DNA from: Kingdonia uniflora
Lineage: Eukaryota > Streptophyta > Magnoliopsida > Ranunculales > Circaeasteraceae
Assembly: GCA_014058105.1 (NCBI GenBank)
Contig: JACGCM010001329.1
Coordinates: 434,001-498,000, forward strand
Reading direction: 5' to 3'
Length of the DNA: 64,000 bases
In this document: one piece after another, positions 58,095 to 64,000 of the stretch
Numbering within the stretch: the stretch's first letter is position 1
Layout: each line of letters begins with the position of its first letter
Notes under the pieces: generated by a model
What the model saw: the letters and a program-made list of their open reading frames with translations, nothing else
Told to the model about the DNA's origin: nothing
The model's database searches: none
Position numbers and translations under genes: made by a program

Positions 58095-58884
58095 GGCAAG
58101 TATGGGATTACAATTGTAGTTTTGAATTTTGATGATTATAATATACCGCATTTTATGTTTTTATCTCTGGGTATGATTTTTTTCTTTTGTTAATATGTCA
58201 TTATAGTTTATTAGATTTTGTTTTTCTGAAATGTGGGATGTTTTAGAAGTTATTTTAATTTATGCATTATTGTATGACATTGTTAATGAACTTAACTCTG
58301 CTAAGAAGTCGTGTGGTTTGGAAAATTGGTAGTTATTGTAAAATACCTTGAAATGTATGGAATATGATGACATTTTTTGTTTGTGAATGGAGTTTAATCA
58401 AGTGAAGATATGAGATATACAACTATCAAAGTAACTAAATGAACAATGTCCCTGTAAGTCTGTAATACATTGGAAAGCCTCAATAAATGTAAAAGACAAA
58501 ATATTTGGTCTTGCAAGAGAAATACTTTAGGGGAATTAAATAACAAATCAAGTTAGTCGAGGGTTAAGGGATCCTAGAGATTCACTAAATTCCTAGGTAT
58601 CTGTCGGTGTATTAATAATATTTTATTTTACATACAAAGCTGGTTTTATCATCAAGTTTGCATTAGCTATTTGGATTAGAAAAAATGAAAGATCGTAAAA
58701 GCTTAACACCATTATATACTGAACCCCAGTTACAGTATTCTAAATTGATACTTCAAGATGAAACAAATAAAGATTACTCCTATGAATTTAAATTTATAAA
58801 TGTTATAACCACTCAAGAACATAAATTAACACCAAAGAGAGTGGGTACAAAAGGTATGCTATGATAAACGTCCAGAGAGGGAAT
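58095..58884. other. No gene recognised
   Basis: AT-rich spacer within segment B between the carrier fragment and the exchanger fragment. No clear ORF or repeat. Confidence 0.4.
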
Positions 58885-59726
58885 TTAGAGCAGAAGCTGG
58901 CTAGATTTCCCACCTCCCATTACAATGCAAATGATAATAATAATAGTTACTTCAGTTGAGAAATCCCATGTTAATACATGCATAAACCAGTGATAAGTGA
59001 TAAGAGGGTTGTTAGCCCAAGCATGCTGTTCATGAAGATCCCACCATAGATCTGCACCAGAACTTCTATTAAGTAAGCCCATCTCAAAAAGTTTAGCAGT
59101 TAACAGGAAAAACAAATCGTAGTTTGGTACGTAAATTTCATGGTTTCATCTAAAGATCGTGGATAAATTGCAAATGAAAGGTAGATACAAACCTCAGAAA
59201 ATGCTAAAGAAGTAATTCGACGCTTCTTATGACCAAGGGACTTGATTGCTGATGATGCCTCTCTAAATTTAGTTACAAGAGAAATTATAATAAAAAAGAT
59301 GAAGAAGGGGGGTATTTGCTACCTTGGAGAAATTTTGAACATAGTCTATTAGAGGTTCTGCAAGTAAGAATTGAATAGCAGTTCCCATCAACAATAATGA
59401 GATGGACTTAATACTTGATTGCTGATGATGCCTCTCTAAATTTAGTTACAAGAGGAATTTGAATAAAGAAGATGAAGAATGAAGGTATTTGCTGCCTTGG
59501 AGAAATTTTGAACATAATCTATTTGGGGTTCTGCAAGTAAGAATAAAATAGCAGTTCCTATCAACAATAATGAGATGGATTTAATCCAGGTCCTGAAAGG
59601 ATTTACGATAGTCTCTTTAAATGAATTTTTTCTATCCACCAACTTATCAGTTTCTTTCCAAGCTTCCTGTATTTTCACTCTAGAAGTTATAACACCAAAA
59701 TGACGAAGAAGATCTAAAGAAGTCAC
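58885..59726 (-). pseudogene. Na+/Ca2+ exchanger-like protein (NCL/CAX type), captured fragment
   Basis: These are membrane cation antiporters, some with EF hands. Minus-strand blocks: 59726-about 59445 (VKIQEAWKETDKLVDRKNSF, ETIVNPFRTWIKSISLLLIG, TAILFLLAEPQIDYVQNFSK), about 59290-59190 (VTKFREASSAIKSLGHKKRR, ITSLAFSE) and about 59000-58925 (LTWDFSTEVTIIIIICIVMG). Together they give part of the second exchanger repeat: membrane helices and the AxSAIKSxxxKKRRTTSLxFSE loop. The block around 59241-59413 is a partial duplicate of 59414-59586. Runs opposite to the other fragments of segment B. Confidence 0.75.
59241..59586. repeat. Tandem duplication, unit 173 bp, within the exchanger fragment
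   Basis: CTTGATTGCTGATGATGCCT starts at 59241 and 59414, and both units run through TTGGAGAAATTTTGAACATA and AACAATAATGAGATGGA. The duplicated part includes an exon of the exchanger (FLLAEPxIDYVQNFSK), so that exon is present twice. Confidence 0.85.
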
Positions 59727-60629
59727 AATTGATAAGAGAGGGTATTTACCTGGTAGAAATCATTTAGAGATCTTTTTTATTCAAGCCACTTTGTGAGATT
59801 ATTAACAAATTCATCCTTACTAATCTTTTAGTCACCATCTTATATGCAGCACGAAATGTTTTTTATTTCAATCATGATATTAGTTGAAGTTGTCGAAGGC
59901 ATGTGAATGCAACAATTGCGTATGACTGATAATGTATTTTTCACATAATAAGAAACTTCGTTCTCAATATAGATAAATAACTATGATTTCATAATGAATA
60001 AGATACACTAAAAATTATTATGAGAAGTTGGAAGCGCCGAATACACGTGGATGTATTCACCGTGATTTGGTCACGGGCGACATTTTTGCCGTGGCGAGCC
60101 ACGGGTATTACTAGTATATATCTATTATACATTAGAGAACGGTGCTTTCTAAATAGGAAAATTTGCCATTGTCTCAAAAATAAAGAGGGGCTGAGATTTA
60201 ATGTTATTTCTTTGAGATTGGCTGGAAAGAGTACGATAGACAGCCGAGATGTGTTTAAATCTTGGTAACACAAGGGTTGTTTAGACATTACATAACTTAA
60301 GGGTACTTTAGTCTTAGTATTCACTATCTAAACCACCCTCTTATTCCGATTCTCTTTTCTCATCACGTCTCTCTCTCTCTCAAGCCTTTTCTTATATCTC
60401 CCCGTCCAGTCTTCTACAACTCTCTCTCCACCCAAAACCTTTCTGCCTAACATCTTAAAACCAGATTTTCAATGAACTTTGGGTATTTGATAATTTGATT
60501 TGGGGTGTAAAAAGAATCGAGAAAAATCTGATTTGTTATTTGCAATATTGTGTTTGTTTGATATTACAGAAAAGTTGGAGATAAGTTATTGGTTTGATGG
60601 ATTTGGTGCACTTGCAACCGTAGAGGAGA

Positions 60630-60772
60630 ATGGGGTTAGTATCACTTTCACCATCTCAAACTCCGAGATCGAGTGAAAAGGTTACGAGGGAATTACAAAA
60701 TTGGGATAGAAATATGAATGGTACACATGATAAGGATAAAGGGGTTAATGTGCAGGTTCTTTTACGTTGTAG
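60630..60772 (+). pseudogene. Kinesin-5 (BIMC/KRP125 type), first coding exon, captured
   Basis: Kinesin-5 motors slide spindle and phragmoplast microtubules. An undamaged first exon runs from ATG (60630) to a consensus donor (AG/GTGAGT, 60772/60773): MGLVSLSPSQTPRSSEKVTR, then NGTHDKDKGVNVQVLLRCR, which is the N-terminal tail and first strand of the motor domain (family text: GVNVQVLVRCRP). The next exon with the P-loop is not in the element. CT-rich 5' leader-like sequence (60360-60420) lies upstream, so promoter and leader may have been captured too. With no further exons it cannot make a motor. Confidence 0.8.
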
Positions 60773-61580
60773 GTGAGTGAGTACATTTAGTTTCCTGGTG
60801 TTTTCATCCATAGAACGAGGCGGCGGGAATTGAAAATCCAAGTACTAATTGGCAAAAGTGAGGTTTTCATTGGTTATTTGGGGGATTTGTTGAAAGGGGT
60901 TGTTTACTTTTGGGTTTTTTGATTTTTTATTCATTAAGGGTTGGTTGATGTTGTGGTTTTCTTAATGAGGTTTGGTATGAGGTATTGTTAGAGAAGAATA
61001 TCGATGCATGTCTGAGTTCATCCAAAAGTTTGTAGATAACGTGGAACTGGTGACTGGAGATATTGGGAACATACACGAATGTAGGTATAAGTTTGACTCA
61101 AATTTTGGAATTTGTGGCTTTAAATTCAAGTATTGGCAAGCTTTGGATTTGACAGATACGAATCTGCAAAGTTCTGATCAATGATCCGGTAGGCTATTGC
61201 TTCAAGCATTTTGCTGAAAGAAGGAAAAACATAATGAGTTGAAATCCTACAAAAGCTATGTTTCGCTGAAAAAGGATGCACAAGCCAACCTTTCTCTTGA
61301 AAGGAAAGCAAGAAGCAAAGTTGCATAAATTGATTAAAAACATATTGTCGCTTAAGGTCATCGAATACGTATTATGCCAATTAAATGTTTATTAGGTCAA
61401 AGAACATAATTTGTGGAGCCAATAACAGGTTCTTATGTCTGGGGGTTTCTTCTACTTGCAGCCAACCCCAATAGAAAGAATAAGCTTTAGTTCCTGTGAG
61501 TTGTTTTTCATAACATCCTTTGAGTTTATAGTAGTGGCTCTAACTTGATTCTGAATATTTATCTTGGCACAAGAAAATAG
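60773..61580. other. Intron-like and unidentified sequence in Helitron B2
   Basis: After the kinesin donor the sequence is T-rich and intron-like. A short open phrase at about 61010-61075 (EFIQKFVDNVELVTGDIGNI) might be an exon of an unknown gene; the rest is stop-rich. Confidence 0.3.
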
Positions 61581-61584
61581 TCAA

Positions 61585-61915
61585 TGCTCTTCATGAACAG
61601 ATTTATTTCTAGAATTCCAAATATAAATATAATTTAGAATGGAGAGAACCATATTTATCTACAAGTCCTGCACATAGGTACTACACTGAGAAGCTTCACT
61701 AAACAAGTTTTTGAAAGTCCATCTTACCATTGTAAGATAAAAAAGATTTAGAGCCCAGCACCACACAGATGAAGCAAATGGGCAAAGAAGGAACATGCGA
61801 TTGGGGTTTTCTAACTATGACTGCCATAAGTAGCATCTTGAAGTAAGTTAATTATGGTATCTCTGAATTCTGTCATCAGTGGGGACTGCATTGTTGAAGA
61901 TTCTCCAAGCTAGGT
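61585..61915 (-). pseudogene. LINE reverse transcriptase zinc-binding (zf-RVT) fragment
   Basis: Minus strand reads LAWRIFNNAVPTDDRIQRY, LTSRCYL, then PFASSVWCWALNLF in a neighbouring frame and FIWNSRN at the end. This is the zf-RVT region that follows the reverse transcriptase in plant L1-type elements (W+IFxNAxPTxxRI, SRCxLC, CPFxxxIW). Heavily broken. Its orientation is opposite to Helitron B2. Confidence 0.6.
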
Positions 61916-62862
61916 TACATTGTCTTGACCAGGAAGTTGTGGTTTTATGTGCGCTATTATGAGTTGGTTAATTTTGTGAGTCTTATTAGTGATGAGAAGC
62001 AATTGAGTCATGCTATTTTTCCATATCCCCCAAGCATATATTTGTAGTGCCAAAGTCACATTTAAGTATATCATACGATGTGTCGACCTCGCGTCAATCA
62101 TTAGCATTGATAACATCAAAGGTGCATTGACATATTCACCATGACTTAGTTACGAGTAGTACGCGGAAAGACTATGTTGCATGTTAAGTTGTTTACCCAT
62201 TTGATTGGATATTTTCCAAAGTGTTCTCTATAATATTTATTTGTGTGAATATTTAATATGTGAAATATTTATGAGTTTTAGGGCCGAAGGCGCGTTAATG
62301 GACAATTTATGTAGCGCCGAAAGCCTGTTGACTTATTCAACGTGGCGAGCCACGAGTATTACTAGTATATAATATTAAGTGAAACTGGGGGTTTCCTAAG
62401 ATAATTGGGTGACATGTGTTCTACATGTTTTCAAGTATATTTCAAGAGTACGGTGCTCACACCTCTTAGATTATTCCATTCTACATCCAAAATTTATCTC
62501 TAGATCCTCTCCAAAATTACACCTTGCAATTTTCTTTTTTTTGGATTGAATTATTCAGGATTATAATCTAGTATGGGAAACTAAGTGTTGTCTCGAAATT
62601 TTAAGCTGTATTTATCTCAGATGCTTTTATATGTATCACAAAAATTAGAAGGTCCAGGCACCTCCTCCAGGAAATTACATCTCAAACTACTTGAATATGA
62701 AAAGAAATCACAATTTGGTTCCTAAACTCTAATTAGCATCATCTATTATTAGTCTTTCATGACAACTTTGAATCCCTTATTTGCCAAATACATGAGGCAT
62801 TTGTCGTCTAAGGAATCAATCTAGCTCAACCTTCAGAAGTTAGTTAAAATCTCCATTTGAAA

Positions 62863-63528
62863 AAACTGAGAATGTACTTTTTTTTTTTTTTTTGCTAAAT
62901 TAGATGGATTTATTGCAGAGACAGAGAATACATAAAAGGGAGGCTGACACTTAAGCCAAGCTAAACCAAAACTAACATAATCTAAAATATTCTTTCATGG
63001 GTTCCTCAATTTTATTTAGAAATTGAGGTCTCCCTACATGACTCTCCATATTACCCTCAAAGAGTCTTGCACCTTTATTAGCCAACTCATCTGAGCTAAA
63101 GTTGACTTCTCTCCAAGTTGAAGTGATTCTAATTTGCTGCATTTTAGTCTTGACCACTTTCGAGTCACCTTTTAACTGCCAGGGGACATTGCCATTGTTA
63201 AACGCTTCAACTGCTGCAACCGAATCTGATTCAGACCAAGCAATTAGCCATCCATTAGAAGCTGCATCTTGAAGGCCTTGTAAAAGAGCAGAACAGTCAG
63301 CCATGTAACCGGTGACATTACCAAGCCCATGAGAGTAGGTTCTCAAGACTGTTCCAGTATGATTTCTGATAATAAAACCAACACCCCCTTTTCTAGGATT
63401 GCCTCTAGATGATTCATCAGAGTTAATCTTAATGGGATTTTATTTGTTGGAACTTTCTGGGATGCAGGGGAACTTGGAGTTTGTGAAGAACCCTAAGATC
63501 TCCCATGCAGGGAAACTGAGTATGTACT
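62863..63528 (-). mobile_element. 5'-truncated LINE (L1-like) with target duplication
   Basis: Minus-strand insertion (62880-63511) ending in a poly(A) tail (T run 62878-62895 on plus). It is flanked by a 17-bp target duplication, AAACTGAGWATGTACTT (62863-62879 and 63512-63528; one mismatch). Copy 1 of the host duplication lacks it (TTTGAAAATTGAGTACAATT, about 43290). It carries only the RNase H-like C-terminus. Confidence 0.9.
62972..63450 (-). pseudogene. LINE RNase H-like domain (RVT_3)
   Basis: Removes RNA from RNA/DNA hybrids during LINE copying. Reads PIKINSDESSRGNPRKGGVG and FIIRNHTGTVLRTYSHGLGN, then ADCSALLQGLQDAASNGW, WSESDSVAAVEAFNNG and STWREVNFSSDELANKGARL, ending at TAA near 62972. 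Catalytic residues seen: Asp in NSDES and Asp in ESDS; the Glu of the usual AExxAL block appears replaced (ADCSAL). Open for about 150 codons, so it is young. The rest of the LINE is missing through 5' truncation. Confidence 0.8.
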
Positions 63529-63594
63529 TAAACATTCATAATAAACTAGACAAGAAAAGCGTCTAACTGCATATATATATATATATATATATAT

Positions 63595-63786
63595 GCAAAC
63601 AAATAAAATAGGATAATTGAGTTTACCTGAACACTCAAACCAAAACATTCATCTGAGAATCTTCTTCATAAGAGACATCCATATATATATGCAATCAAAT
63701 AAAATAGGATAATTGAGTTTACCTGAATACTCAAACCAAAACATTCATATGAGAATCTTCTTCATCAGAGACATCCATTTGTAGAA
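63595..63786. repeat. Tandem duplication, unit 96 bp
   Basis: GCAAWCAAATAAAATAGGAT begins at 63595 and 63691; each unit continues with AATTGAGTTTACCTGAAYAC and ATTCATMTGAGAATCTTCTT. Copy 1 has a single unit. It duplicates the 3' part of the neighbouring host exon. An AT microsatellite (63571-63594) precedes it. Confidence 0.85.
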
Positions 63787-63985
63787 ACCCCCTTAAATCA
63801 CCTTTATTGTTACCGAGAAGCTCTTAGGTGGTTTTTTCAAGAAACTCTTGAGCGGCAGCTCGAACATATTGTTTCTCAGAAGATTGATATTTCCTCTTCT
63901 TTTTGGCATTTCTATGTTCCAAATCTCTACTCCTAACTGCCTCGCCTTCACTGATATCCCTCATACTTTGCCTTTGCCCTGCAAA
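63787..63985 (-). pseudogene. Host exon, copy 2, unidentified
   Basis: The minus strand after a TTTTGCAG acceptor (about 63985) reads QRQSMRDISEGEAVRSRDLE, HRNAKKKRKYQSSEKQYVRA and AAQEFLEKTT, then a stop, then LLGNNKGDLRGFLQMDVSDE further on. Lys/Arg-rich then acidic; possibly a nuclear protein, but I cannot name it. The frame is cleaner than in copy 1, and the stop after EKTT may be the only lesion, or the exon may end there. More of the gene should lie to the right of the window. Confidence 0.5.
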
Positions 63986-64000
63986 ATTAAAAAAATTCCA

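Larger units (their letters stand above)
60121..62365 (+). mobile_element. Helitron B2, non-autonomous, both ends visible
   Basis: Starts TCTATTATACATTAGAGAAC (60121) and ends with hairpin CGTGGC-GA-GCCACG (62341-62354), AGTATTA, CTAG (62362-62365). The base before is A, the base after is T. It begins only six bases (TATATA) after the end of segment B, so Helitrons inserted side by side. It carries kinesin-5 exon 1 and a LINE piece. Length 2.25 kb. No Rep/helicase gene. Confidence 0.85.

Overview
This is AT-rich nuclear DNA from a plant, most likely a eudicot. Evidence for this: interrupted genes with GT/AG junctions, plant gene families (AGPase large subunit, class III chitinase, F-box with FBA domain, exostosin/GT47, kinesin-5) and plant transposon lineages (Tat-type gypsy, copia, MULE with Ulp1, PIF/Harbinger, CACTA, Helitron, L1-like LINE). 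I found no intact, clearly functional host gene. Nearly every coding stretch is a pseudogene, a transposon relic or a captured gene fragment.

Layout. 371-5120: an ADP-glucose pyrophosphorylase large-subunit pseudogene, partly duplicated in tandem by an exon-to-exon fusion; the second copy is split by an insert carrying an F-box/FBA pseudogene. 5590-5937: CACTA-like end. 5938-16619: a decayed Tat-lineage gypsy retrotransposon with gag-pol on the minus strand, a long coiled-coil antisense ORF on the plus strand, and a dimeric minisatellite between them. 16620-about 37230: a large MULE-type region with a MuDR transposase (plus) and an Ulp1-like protease gene (minus), full of short ATCATTTGT/ACAAATGAT repeats. 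The Ulp1 gene is cut by a 9.2-kb LARD-like retroelement (25866-35082) with about 4-kb LTRs and a non-coding interior, next to a TRIM-like relic.

38140-64000: a diverged tandem host duplication. Copy 1 (about 38140-49190) took a PIF/Harbinger element (38241-41395), a long-TIR element (about 41725-42512) and a gag-only copia (43434-47236). Copy 2 (about 49190 to beyond the window) took a 12.5-kb Helitron cluster (49851-62365) and a 5'-truncated LINE (62880-63511). Each copy gives the empty site for the other's insertions, so several boundaries can be set to the base.

The Helitron cluster is the most striking part. Two elements have both ends (49851-54228 minus; 60121-62365 plus), and a third 3' end lies at 60114. 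Inside are pieces of at least seven host genes: class III chitinase, ARF GTPase, exostosin-like glycosyltransferase, the CDC48 C-terminus, a mitochondrial succinate/fumarate carrier, an NCL-type cation exchanger and kinesin-5 exon 1, plus unidentified exons and LINE pieces. Two unrelated LTR families here (the LARD and the copia) also share arrays of TTCGAA palindromes. All family names are from reading translations and motifs by eye; no database search was run.
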